DNA of 64,000 nucleotides from CAVROP01 sp050008495 (GTDB lineage Bacteria; Acidobacteriota; Terriglobia; UBA7540). The stretch is from contig JBEKMN010000010.1 of assembly GCA_050008495.1 (NCBI GenBank), positions 12,445 to 76,444 on the forward strand, in the 5' to 3' direction. Under the pieces are notes generated by a model. That model saw nothing but the letters and a program-made list of their open reading frames with translations, was not told the origin of the DNA and ran no database searches. Shown here one piece after another: positions 54,926 through 62,459 of the stretch. A program made the translations under genes and the position numbers. Position 1 is the stretch's first letter; each line of letters begins with the position of its first letter.

Positions 54926-56203
54926 CTACCAAGCCACCATAGCTTCACTGAAGATTTGAGCCAGGTCTTCCGGCTCGAAGGGGCGGGGCGATAGCTTGGT
55001 GACGCGGTGTTGAGGCAGGGTGCCCTCGACGAGTGCGGGGATGTCGGAAGTTTGATAGCCGAGCGCTCGCAACCCGTTAGGAATGCGCAGGTCCTGCATG
55101 AAGCCGATGATCTGCTCGGCCAGTATCTTACCCGCGTCTTCCGGGCAAGCGCCGTTGATCTTGGCGCCGAGTATTTCCGCCGCCTTGAGGTGGCGCTCGG
55201 GACAGGCTGGCGCGGTGAAGCGGAATGCCGCCGGGGCGTTGAGAATCACCGAGATTCCGTGCGGGACCAGAGGATGTCCGGCGCCATAGCCTGGCGCCCT
55301 GTAATCACGCACCAAGCCGGAGACGGCATAGGACATGCCGTGAGGCAAATGCAGTCCGGCATTTCCGAAGCCGATCCCCGCATAGGATGCGGCGAGCAGC
55401 ATGGCGGCGCGCGCCTGGTCGTCCCCCGGATCGGCTACCGCGCGCCGCAAGTAAATCGCCACAAGCCGCAGAGCCTCCAGGCTCCAAACGTCGCTGATGG
55501 GATTCGACCCTTGATACGCCGGGCGCAGAATCGGCCGCGCGGGCAGCGGGCGCTTATCGAAGGGCAAGGTCGTATACGACTCCACAGAGTGACTCAACAC
55601 GTCCAGCCCGGTGGAAGCGGCCACGGCGGGCGGCTGCGTCCGGGTGTTCTCCGGGTCGAGAAGGCCCAAGGTTGGTTTAAGCCGGCGGTGCGCGATGCCG
55701 GTTTTGGCATGGATTCGAGTCAGGTCGAAAATGGCCACTCCGGTGGTTTCGCTTCCGGTCCCCGCGGTGGTGGGAACGGCAATCAGCGTTTTGAGAGGAC
55801 CGGGAACGGGCTTGCCCTTGCCAAGGGGTGGATTGACATAGTCGAGGAAATCGGCTGGATAAGTGCTATAGAGATTGGCCGCCTTCGCAGTGTCGATTGT
55901 AGATCCCCCGCCCACGGCGACCATGCAATCAAAGTCCTCGGCCTGAGCGGCAGTAATCGCTTCGCAAAACGATTCATCGGTGGGCTCGACGCGTACGCGG
56001 TCAAAGATTGAATAGCGGATCTTGTGCTCGCCGAGCGATTCAAGCACCGCAGATACCGGGGGCAATGAGCGCAAGTTGGCATCCGTAAATACCAAGGCGT
56101 GCATCTTGCCCTGATCCGCGAGTTCTGCGCCCACTTCGCGGGTTACGCCAAAGCCGAAGCGAACGGCAGAGGTCGCCATCTCGAAAGCGTAGTCGTTGCT
56201 CAT
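54926..56203 (-). CDS. Iron-containing alcohol dehydrogenase, hydroxyacid-oxoacid transhydrogenase type
   Basis: A 425-residue enzyme. The cofactor-binding motif is VAVGGGSTIDTAK, with AVPTTAGTGSETT and the metal-ligand region STGLDVLSHSVESY and LHLPHGMSYAV. Length and the preserved VPTTAGTGSE/HGMSY pattern recall ADHFE1-like transhydrogenases that interconvert 4-hydroxybutyrate and 2-oxoglutarate; other group III ADH substrates are possible. Cytoplasmic. The upstream flank is an octamer array and an AT-rich island rather than a normal gene boundary. Confidence 0.87.
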   Translation of the reverse strand: MSNDYAFEMATSAVRFGFGVTREVGAELADQGKMHALVFTDANLRSLPPVSAVLESLGEHKIRYSIFDRVRVEPTDESFCEAITAAQAEDFDCMVAVGGGSTIDTAKAANLYSTYPADFLDYVNPPLGKGKPVPGPLKTLIAVPTTAGTGSETTGVAIFDLTRIHAKTGIAHRRLKPTLGLLDPENTRTQPPAVAASTGLDVLSHSVESYTTLPFDKRPLPARPILRPAYQGSNPISDVWSLEALRLVAIYLRRAVADPGDDQARAAMLLAASYAGIGFGNAGLHLPHGMSYAVSGLVRDYRAPGYGAGHPLVPHGISVILNAPAAFRFTAPACPERHLKAAEILGAKINGACPEDAGKILAEQIIGFMQDLRIPNGLRALGYQTSDIPALVEGTLPQHRVTKLSPRPFEPEDLAQIFSEAMVAW

Positions 56204-56352
56204 TGTTTCATTGACCCATTGAGCGATTGAGTCATTGAACCGCCAGGCGGTATTGAATTAATTATGTGTTGACGGGCCTCATATTGCGTCGGGGAACCTC
56301 TTCCTGAACGCTTTCAAAGAGTCAGCACAGTTGACCTCCGTTTGAATGCGCA

Positions 56353-56664
56353 CTATTTTGGATTTTTGAGTAATTCAATTACGTCTGACAGAACAAGCTC
56401 GTTACCTAATTGGCGGGATCTAGCCACAACATTTGCGGCAATTGTCTCGATTGCCTTTTCTCGCCCCATCTTCAGACAGATTTGCCTGACGCGTTCCCTT
56501 GAGATTCCAAGTTCACGTCCTACTTGAGCACCTGTCATGCCAGAGCCCCGCAACTCAGCCACACGCCGCTTGATCTCACAGGCTGCTTGCGAATGATGGC
56601 GAACCTCCACTTTGAAACCGCAGTGGGGGCATATAGCATAAGTCGTTTTGCGATTTACGAGCAT
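56353..56664 (-). CDS. Zinc-ribbon plus helix-turn-helix protein (103 aa)
   Basis: A 103-residue protein beginning MLVNRKTTYAICPHCGFKVE. A CPHC pair near the start, with HHSQAAC following, suggests a small zinc ribbon. Residues 40-70 (GMTGAQVGRELGISRERVRQ) match the sigma-region-4 / 'RERVRQI' helix-turn-helix. Likely a DNA-binding regulator. Codon use and base composition differ from the surrounding high-GC genes. It lies inside the island bracketed by octamer arrays. Confidence 0.7.
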   Translation of the reverse strand: MLVNRKTTYAICPHCGFKVEVRHHSQAACEIKRRVAELRGSGMTGAQVGRELGISRERVRQICLKMGREKAIETIAANVVARSRQLGNELVLSDVIELLKNPK

Positions 56665-56832
56665 GGGGAACCTCTGGCTCTTTGAGTTTGTCTAATATGA
56701 TATAGCGAAGAGGGAAATAACGTCCCGACCTGGAATCGCGACCGATTATAGGCGCAATCCAACGATAGAGGAGACTTGCGCCCATGTCAAGCATCGATGA
56801 GCTACTCCAGTCAGCAGCAAACATAGCTATAA

Positions 56833-57099
56833 TCAAAGCGTTGCTTTTTCCGAAAGAGACGGAACGTCTAGGGACCCGAGCACGAAGACGATTTGCTGGT
56901 AAGGCAAAAAGAATATCGCAGTTTTTGGCGCGGCAGTCCTGCCGACTCTTGCGAGCAATAGGTCTGTAAGGGTTTGGCTCTCGACCCATATTCCGCCCGG
57001 TTCTACACCGTGAAGTTTTAACACCTGAACAATCTCACCGTGAATAAATGGAATGAGGGCGAAAATCGTCTTTCCTACGAAGTCTTTGAGTGACGGCAT
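56833..57099 (-). CDS. Hypothetical protein of the island (88 aa)
   Basis: An 88-residue product from ATG 57099 with GGAGAG six bases upstream (frame open to 57117). It has no transmembrane helix of full length and is beta-rich (GKTIFALIPFIHGEIVQVLK, AIFFLPYQQIVFVLGSLDVP). No family is recognised. It precedes the zinc-ribbon gene on the same strand by about 170 bp that hold nothing recognisable. Confidence 0.5.
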   Translation of the reverse strand: MPSLKDFVGKTIFALIPFIHGEIVQVLKLHGVEPGGIWVESQTLTDLLLARVGRTAAPKTAIFFLPYQQIVFVLGSLDVPSLSEKATL

Positions 57100-57183
57100 A
57101 TATCTCTCCATCCGCAATTACAGCGGAACCCGCCAGGCCCGGCGCGTTCAATGATTCAATGACTCAATGATACAATGAATCAA

Positions 57184-58656
57184 TCAAAACTTACGGTTCC
57201 ATTCCCGCGGCCAACGCTCGATCACGACCTTCGTCTGGGTATAAAACTCGACGCCGTGCCGTGCCTGGGCGTGCAAGTCGCCGAAGAAACTCTCGCCCCA
57301 ACCGCTGAAGGGGAAGGTTGCCAGAGGCGCGGCCACGCCGATATTGACGCCGATGTTGCCGGCGTTGACTTCGTACCGAAAACGTCGCGCTGTGGCGCCA
57401 TCGCGAGTGAAAACGCAGGCCATGTTGCCGTAGCTGCGTGCGTTGACCATTTGTATCGCCTCGTCGAGCGAGGAGGCGTGCATGAGGCTCAAGACGGGGC
57501 CGAAGATCTCGGTGCGGGCGATTTCACCTTGCGGGGAAACCCCGTCCAGGACGGTGGGAAAAACGAAGAATCCCTCCTCGTAGTCCTTCACTTTTTTGCC
57601 CCGCCCGTCCACGCGCACGCTCGCTCCTTCGCGCTCGCCCTTGGCGATCAACGCTTCGATCCGCGTTTTGCTTTCAAACGAGATGACGGGCCCCATCTCC
57701 ACGCCTTCCTCCAGGCCGTATCCGACCTTGCGGCTGCTCGCGGCCTCCTCCAGTTGTTCCGTCAAAGCTCTTCGTGCCTCGCCCACGGCGATGGCGACGG
57801 AGGCCGCCAGGCAGCGCTGCCCGGCGCAACCGAAGGCGGAATCGGCCAGGATCCGGGTGGTCATCTCCAGGTCGGCATCCGGCATCACCACCACCGGATT
57901 CTTGGCCCCGCCTTGGCATTGGGCGCGCTTCCCGCTGGCCGCCGCCCGGCTGTAGATGTGGCGCGCCGTCGCAGTCGAGCCTACGAAGCTGATCGCCCGG
58001 ATGGCCGGATGATCGAGCAGCGAGTTGACCGTCTCTTTGCCGCCGTTCACCAACTGCACCACGCCGGGGGGAAAACCGGAGGCCTCCAGCAGGTGAAACA
58101 GCCGGTTGGAAGTGAGCGGCACGCGCTCCGAGGGTTTCAGGATGAAGCAGTTTCCCGCCGCCAGGGCATAGGGCATGAACCAAAACGGGATCATGGCGGG
58201 AAAATTGAACGGCGTGACGGCCGCCACCACACCTAACGGCTGCCGGATCATGTGCTCGTCGATCCCCGGCGCAATATCTTCGCTGTTATAGCCCTGCATC
58301 AGGCTGGGGATGCCGCATGCGACCTCCACATTCTCGATGGCGCGCCGCAGTTCGCCGGCGCTTTCAGCGTAGGTCTTGCCGCACTCCTCGGTGACGCTGC
58401 GCGCCAGGTCGTCCAGGTGCTCTTCGAGCAGCGCCTTAAGCTTGAAGAGCGGCTGAGTCCGCTCTCCGGCCGGCCTGCGCCGCCACTCTGGAAATGCCCG
58501 CTCGGCTGCCAGCGCCGCCGCGTCCACTTCCTCCGGCGGTGAGAGCGGAACCTCCGCCAACACCTGCGTCGACGCCGGGTTCAGTACGTTCAATGATTCG
58601 GTGGCGCGAGAAGCACGCCAGCCGCCTTCCACGTAGTTTTCCAATCGCCTGGGCAT
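57184..58656 (-). CDS. mmsA: CoA-acylating methylmalonate-semialdehyde dehydrogenase
   Basis: A 490-residue enzyme from ATG 58656, preceded by GGGGGGTGAA; the frame to 58719 adds an alanine run without a ribosome site. The catalytic cysteine is C282 in GQRCLAAS. The usual general-base glutamate is replaced (CQGGAKN, glutamine at 248), a hallmark of CoA-dependent methylmalonate-semialdehyde dehydrogenases. It converts the semialdehyde (valine, inositol or thymine breakdown) to propionyl-CoA with NAD+. Its TGA stop is the first triplet of an octamer array. Confidence 0.92.
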   Translation of the reverse strand: MPRRLENYVEGGWRASRATESLNVLNPASTQVLAEVPLSPPEEVDAAALAAERAFPEWRRRPAGERTQPLFKLKALLEEHLDDLARSVTEECGKTYAESAGELRRAIENVEVACGIPSLMQGYNSEDIAPGIDEHMIRQPLGVVAAVTPFNFPAMIPFWFMPYALAAGNCFILKPSERVPLTSNRLFHLLEASGFPPGVVQLVNGGKETVNSLLDHPAIRAISFVGSTATARHIYSRAAASGKRAQCQGGAKNPVVVMPDADLEMTTRILADSAFGCAGQRCLAASVAIAVGEARRALTEQLEEAASSRKVGYGLEEGVEMGPVISFESKTRIEALIAKGEREGASVRVDGRGKKVKDYEEGFFVFPTVLDGVSPQGEIARTEIFGPVLSLMHASSLDEAIQMVNARSYGNMACVFTRDGATARRFRYEVNAGNIGVNIGVAAPLATFPFSGWGESFFGDLHAQARHGVEFYTQTKVVIERWPREWNRKF

Positions 58657-58813
58657 TTCACCCCCCAAGTAGCAGCAACCCCGTGATTGCTCCAGGGCGG
58701 CCGCGGCGGCCGCCTCCACGGATTTGTCTATTCTAGACTCTAAAGTACTATTCTTTCAGCAACTTCTCCGAAGTATGGTATAAACGCATCACTTTTATTG
58801 GCGAGGGAACGAG

Positions 58814-60007
58814 ATGGCGATGAAAGCTTTGTTCTTCGAGGGCGTGCATGAAGATGCGGTCGCAACGTTTTCACGCGCCGGCTACGAAGTCAGGACCTTG
58901 CCGGGAAGCCCGAATGAGGGCGTGCTCCTTCAGGTACTCCGGGATGTCAGCGTCCTCGGGGTCCGGTCCAAGACAAAAATCACCAAGGCCGTCCTCGAGT
59001 CTGCTCCTGAATTGCTTGTCGTGGGCGCGTATTGCATCGGCGTCGAGCACATCGACTTGCCGAGTTGCACCGCTCGGGGCATCGCCGTGTTCAATGACCC
59101 TCACAGCAACACACGCTCCGTGGCCGAACTCGCCTTGGGGGAAATCATCATGCTGGTGCGGCGGGTTTTTCACAGCAGTTTCGCCCTGCACCGCGGCGTC
59201 TGGCACAAGAGCGCCAAAGGATGTCATGAAGTTCGCGGCTTGACCCTCGGCATTGTAGGCTATGGCAAGATCGGCTCGCAGCTTTCCGAGCTGGCGGAAG
59301 CGGTCGGCATGAAAGTCATCTTCTGCGATGTGGCGGATGTCCTGGCGCGCGGGAACGCCAGGAACTGCACCTTCTCGGAGCTGCTCCAATCCGCCGACGT
59401 GGTTTCTCTCCACGTCGACGGCAAGCCGCAAAACAGGAATCTCTTCGGTGAAGAGGAATTCCGGATCATGAAAAAGGGCGCGTTCTTCCTGAACCTGAGC
59501 CGCGGCTTTGTGGTGAATCACGAAGCGCTGGCGGAGAATCTGAGGAGCGGCAAGCTGAGCGGGGCGGCCGTCGATGTCTTTCCCGAGGAACCGGCCAGCG
59601 GCGAGCTGTTTTCCGATTCGCTCCAAAACCTGCCCAACGTAATTCTGACGCCGCACGTGGGAGGAAGCACCGAGGAAGCTCAGCAAAGCATCGGACAATT
59701 CGTTTCGGCGCAGGTCCACCGCTACTTGCAGAGCGGCAGTTCCAAGCTCAGCGTGAATTTGCCAAACTGCCAGCTCGAGAGCACGCCGCAGACCCACCGG
59801 CTAGCGCACATCCACAGGAACATTCCCGGAATGCTGCTGGCCATCAACCGGGTGTTTGCGGACCGAGGGATCAACGTCGAGCGGCAGGTCTACGAGACCC
59901 AAGGGACCGTCGGCTACGCCATCCTGGATATCAATCACGAGTGGGACGACGGCTTGATCCGCGCCTTCGAGAAAATCCCGGACACTATCCGATTCCGAGC
60001 GCTTTGA
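58814..60007 (+). CDS. serA: D-3-phosphoglycerate dehydrogenase-type 2-hydroxyacid dehydrogenase with ACT domain
   Basis: A 397-residue NAD-dependent enzyme. The Rossmann motif is GIVGYGKIGSQ (about residues 146-156). Catalytic residues appear in LNLSRGFVVN (arginine), VFPEEPASGE (glutamate) and LTPHVGGSTEEAQ (histidine). The C-terminal ~75 residues (HIHRNIPGMLLAINRVFADR) form an ACT domain that binds serine in SerA. The length and layout fit the E. coli SerA type. It starts serine biosynthesis from 3-phosphoglycerate. GAGGGAACGAG precedes the ATG, and TATAAA at 58779-58784 is a likely -10 box. Confidence 0.9.
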   Translation: MAMKALFFEGVHEDAVATFSRAGYEVRTLPGSPNEGVLLQVLRDVSVLGVRSKTKITKAVLESAPELLVVGAYCIGVEHIDLPSCTARGIAVFNDPHSNTRSVAELALGEIIMLVRRVFHSSFALHRGVWHKSAKGCHEVRGLTLGIVGYGKIGSQLSELAEAVGMKVIFCDVADVLARGNARNCTFSELLQSADVVSLHVDGKPQNRNLFGEEEFRIMKKGAFFLNLSRGFVVNHEALAENLRSGKLSGAAVDVFPEEPASGELFSDSLQNLPNVILTPHVGGSTEEAQQSIGQFVSAQVHRYLQSGSSKLSVNLPNCQLESTPQTHRLAHIHRNIPGMLLAINRVFADRGINVERQVYETQGTVGYAILDINHEWDDGLIRAFEKIPDTIRFRAL

Positions 60008-60085
60008 CGGATCAGCGGCAGGAGCGGCGCCTCCGGCTTCGCGTTCAATGGGCTAGGTCAATAAGTCTACCTCGGAGAGTTTCTC

Positions 60086-60114
60086 TTGACAACGAACCGC
60101 TATTGTGATAGCCT
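60086..60114 (+). promoter_or_regulatory. Orphan TTGACA promoter, copy 2
   Basis: TTGACA at 60086-60091, 17 bases, TAGCCT at 60109-60114 in GTGATAGCCTA, as at 8634-8662. Downstream on the same strand is only a 31-codon frame starting in an AATGTCTATCAAAACAAAGG box; the next real plus-strand gene is thiO, 1 kb away. The rest of the 312-bp gap (60008-60319) is repeat. Confidence 0.45.
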
Positions 60115-60253
60115 ATTCAAGTGACAGATCGGGCGCCGAGGTGCAGGCTGGCCGCCGACCGCCGTTTGAATCGGGAAAGTGAATAGGCTGGGCTGAACGC
60201 CGGAAGAGGTTCTTGAGGGAACAAACCGAGAATGTCTATCAAAACAAAGGGCC

Positions 60254-60312
60254 GTCCACTCTTGGGGGTGACCCTTGCCGCCGCCCTTCGGCAACCACAA
60301 GGGCTACCCCTT
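60254..60312. repeat. GTAGGGGC-type palindrome (degenerate)
   Basis: CTTGGGGGTGACCCTTGCCG, CCGCCCTTCGGCAACC and ACAAGGGCTACCCCTTCC resemble the yidD-yidC gap repeat (GGCAACCACAAGGG shared) but with decayed outer ends. Confidence 0.55.
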
Positions 60313-60319
60313 CCACCGT

Positions 60320-60955
60320 CTAGCTGAGAAGCACGATTTTCGAGTCGGCTTTGGCGGATTCATCGGGAGCAACCTCCCGGATCAGGTCCAGGAAGGCTCG
60401 GCCCTTTGGCCGGCCATTGGAGCGGATGGCGGCGAGCCTGGTGAGGTAGATCAATGCATCGCGGATGTCGCTGTTCCGCGTGCTGATCAGGCCTTGCCTT
60501 TGAGTTTCGATCCGTTGGAATTCTTCCAGGGCGGCTTTCAGTTCCTGGTAGAGCTCTCGCTGGTAAAGGAAGTCGGGAGGTTTCTCGTAATAGAGGCCGC
60601 TCGAAAGCGTCCGGTAGGATTCGGCCAGCGCCTTCAGCGACGCCACCACATCCGCGTCCACCACCTGGCGGTGGTCCCGGCTATATCGCCCAACGCAAGA
60701 AAGCAGCGCAATCATCAGCGGGGAGTGGGCCTCGGCGAACCCTTGCGAGATTTCGACATCGGAAAACGGGATGTTGCTCCAGTCGATTTGGCGCCGCTCG
60801 GCATCATACTTGCGGCTGGCCACCAGGTGAGGACAGTCCGAGGGACAGTCGATGGATACTTCGCGTTCGGTTCCACAACAAACCGCGCAGATGCTGTCTC
60901 CTCGGGCGGGGCAGAACCTCTTTGCCTTGCGTTTATTGCAGATCGGGCAGATCAA
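60320..60955 (-). CDS. Cysteine-rich zinc-binding protein, unknown function
   Basis: A 211-residue protein from TTG 60955, chosen because GAGGAG lies eight bases upstream; a longer frame to 61117 reads through a repeat. The N-terminus has three cysteine pairs (ICPIC, RFCPARGDSICAVCC, DCPSDCPH), a double zinc-ribbon. The remainder is helical (SLKALAESYRTLSSGLYYEK, RELYQELKAALEEFQRIETQ). It resembles uncharacterised acidobacterial proteins of similar layout. It is divergent from thiO. Confidence 0.7.
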   Translation of the reverse strand: MICPICNKRKAKRFCPARGDSICAVCCGTEREVSIDCPSDCPHLVASRKYDAERRQIDWSNIPFSDVEISQGFAEAHSPLMIALLSCVGRYSRDHRQVVDADVVASLKALAESYRTLSSGLYYEKPPDFLYQRELYQELKAALEEFQRIETQRQGLISTRNSDIRDALIYLTRLAAIRSNGRPKGRAFLDLIREVAPDESAKADSKIVLLS

Positions 60956-61039
60956 GGGTTGGCTCCTCGGACGGCGCTGAGCGCCGGCCGCGTGGGACGG
61001 AGCTTCGATTATGACATAACTTCCAGGCATCCGGCAGGG

Positions 61040-61076
61040 GTGTAAGGGCAACCCGCACGGTTCTCCTCGGACCGCC
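61040..61076. repeat. GTAGGGGC-type palindrome (degenerate)
   Basis: GTGTAAGGGCAACCCGCACG and GTTCTCCTCGGACCGCCCC are a decayed member of the family in the divergent gap before thiO. Confidence 0.4.
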
Positions 61077-61135
61077 CCAACGGACGCTGCGACAACACGG
61101 AGCCGCCCCGGCGACACTAGTGATACAATAATTCC

Positions 61136-62281
61136 ATGACGTCCACATCCACCTCAGCCAACAACCCTGACGTGATCGTTATTGGAGGCGGCCTCATCGG
61201 TTCATCCATTGCGCTGCGCTTGGCCCAGGCCAAGCTGCGAGTATCTGTATTCGATCGTGGCGAGCCTGGGGCCGAGGCCAGCAGTGCGGCGGCGGGAATG
61301 ATCGGTCCGCAGGGTGAAACCGCAGTGCCGGATGCGTTCTTCGCCTTGTGCGCAGCCAGCCACGCTCTGTTTCCTGATTTCGTCGCGGAAATTGAGGATT
61401 TGAGTGGGCAGGACGTGGGGTTTCGTCGCGACGGGAGCCTGCTGGTTGCGACAGACGAAAAGCAAGTCGCAAACCTCGAGAAGCTTTTCTGGAACCAATC
61501 CCGGGCCGGGCTGCCGCTGGAAAGGCTCACGGTGGCCAGCCTCGAACGTAAAATGCCCGGGCTTTCGAAGAAGATCCGCCTCGCCCTCGGCGCTTCTGAG
61601 GACCATTGGGTGGATAACGAGAAATTGACGCGGGCCGTGATCGAAGCCGCTCACCGCCTGGGGGTGAAATTTCAATCTCGCTGCGCGGTGGAGGACTTGG
61701 TCGTCCGCGACGACCGCGTGGAAGCCGTTCACACCCGGACCGGCCCTCATGACGACGCGCCCGCGCTGCTTTCGGCAGGCTCGTTCGTGCTGGCGGCGGG
61801 TTGCTGGTCGGGAGGACTCGCCGCGCAGGCGGGGCTGCAGCTCGCCATGCAGCCTTGTCGAGGCCAAATGATGGAGTTCGAATCGCCTCGTGAAATTCCC
61901 CACGTGGTCCGCGCCGGAACGCATTACCTCGTGCCCCGCTCTGCCCGCCGCGTCGTAGTCGGCACGACATCCGAGTACGCCGGGTTCGAAAAACGCGTGA
62001 CCGCCGAAGGACTGCAATCCATCCTCAATGGAACAATGAAGTTCGCGCCTTTCCTGAAGGAGTGTGCCTTGCTTCGCTCCTGGGCAGGACTGCGCCCCGA
62101 TACTTCAGATCATCTGCCCATTCTAGGTCATAGTAAACTGGATAATCTCATAATTGCTACTGGCCACTTTCGCCATGGCATTCTCCTGGCCCCCATCACC
62201 GCTCAACAAATCTCCGAGCTGGTTCTCAGCCGCGCCGCTTCTTTCCCCCTGGAGCCGTATCGGCCGGGCCGCTTTGCGTAA
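61136..62281 (+). CDS. thiO: Glycine oxidase (FAD-dependent)
   Basis: A 381-residue flavoenzyme of the DAO superfamily. The FAD-binding motif is VIVIGGGLIGSSIALRLAQA (GxGxxG at 17-22). ASSAAAGMIGPQ follows, as in ThiO/GlyOX. C-terminal LRSWAGLRPDTSDHLPILG and GHFRHGILLAP are family signatures. ThiO oxidises glycine to iminoglyoxylate for thiazole synthesis of thiamin. Other thiamin genes are not in the window, so the pathway role rests on similarity. No clear ribosome site is seen before ATG 61136. Confidence 0.9.
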   Translation: MTSTSTSANNPDVIVIGGGLIGSSIALRLAQAKLRVSVFDRGEPGAEASSAAAGMIGPQGETAVPDAFFALCAASHALFPDFVAEIEDLSGQDVGFRRDGSLLVATDEKQVANLEKLFWNQSRAGLPLERLTVASLERKMPGLSKKIRLALGASEDHWVDNEKLTRAVIEAAHRLGVKFQSRCAVEDLVVRDDRVEAVHTRTGPHDDAPALLSAGSFVLAAGCWSGGLAAQAGLQLAMQPCRGQMMEFESPREIPHVVRAGTHYLVPRSARRVVVGTTSEYAGFEKRVTAEGLQSILNGTMKFAPFLKECALLRSWAGLRPDTSDHLPILGHSKLDNLIIATGHFRHGILLAPITAQQISELVLSRAASFPLEPYRPGRFA

Positions 62282-62416
62282 GGGTGGGGGAGCGTTTTGG
62301 AGGAGGCGGGGGTGTGGGAATCCGTATACGTCGATACAAGTACCGCATCGAGTAATGCACCATGAGTCAATTCCAGGTACTGCACGCGACGGTACCTCCG
62401 TACCATGGCTACTCTG

Positions 62417-62445
62417 TTGACTTGCCCTCCTCAATCCTTTAAGAT
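62417..62445 (+). promoter_or_regulatory. Sigma-70 promoter of the PilZ/coiled-coil gene
   Basis: TTGACT at 62417-62422, 17 bases, TAAGAT at 62440-62445, the same -10 as the TonB receptor 2 promoter. The ATG at 62460 is only 14 bases after the -10 box, so the leader is very short and no ribosome site is visible. Confidence 0.65.
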
Positions 62446-62459
62446 TTTCTCACCTTAAT

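Larger units (their letters stand above)
56206..57186. mobile_element. AT-rich ~1-kb island bracketed by inverted octamer arrays
   Basis: The left array (56206-56240) has CATTG-containing octamers (TTTCATTG, ACCCATTG, AGCGATTG, AGTCATTG). The right array (57146-57186) has the inverse AATGATTC, AATGACTC, AATGATAC and AATGAATC. Next to the arrays, GAACCGCCAGGCGG and its counterpart CCGCCAGGCCCGGCGCGTTC extend the inversion. The interior is visibly AT-richer than its neighbours and carries two small minus-strand genes. There is no transposase. Calling it mobile is inference. Confidence 0.5.
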
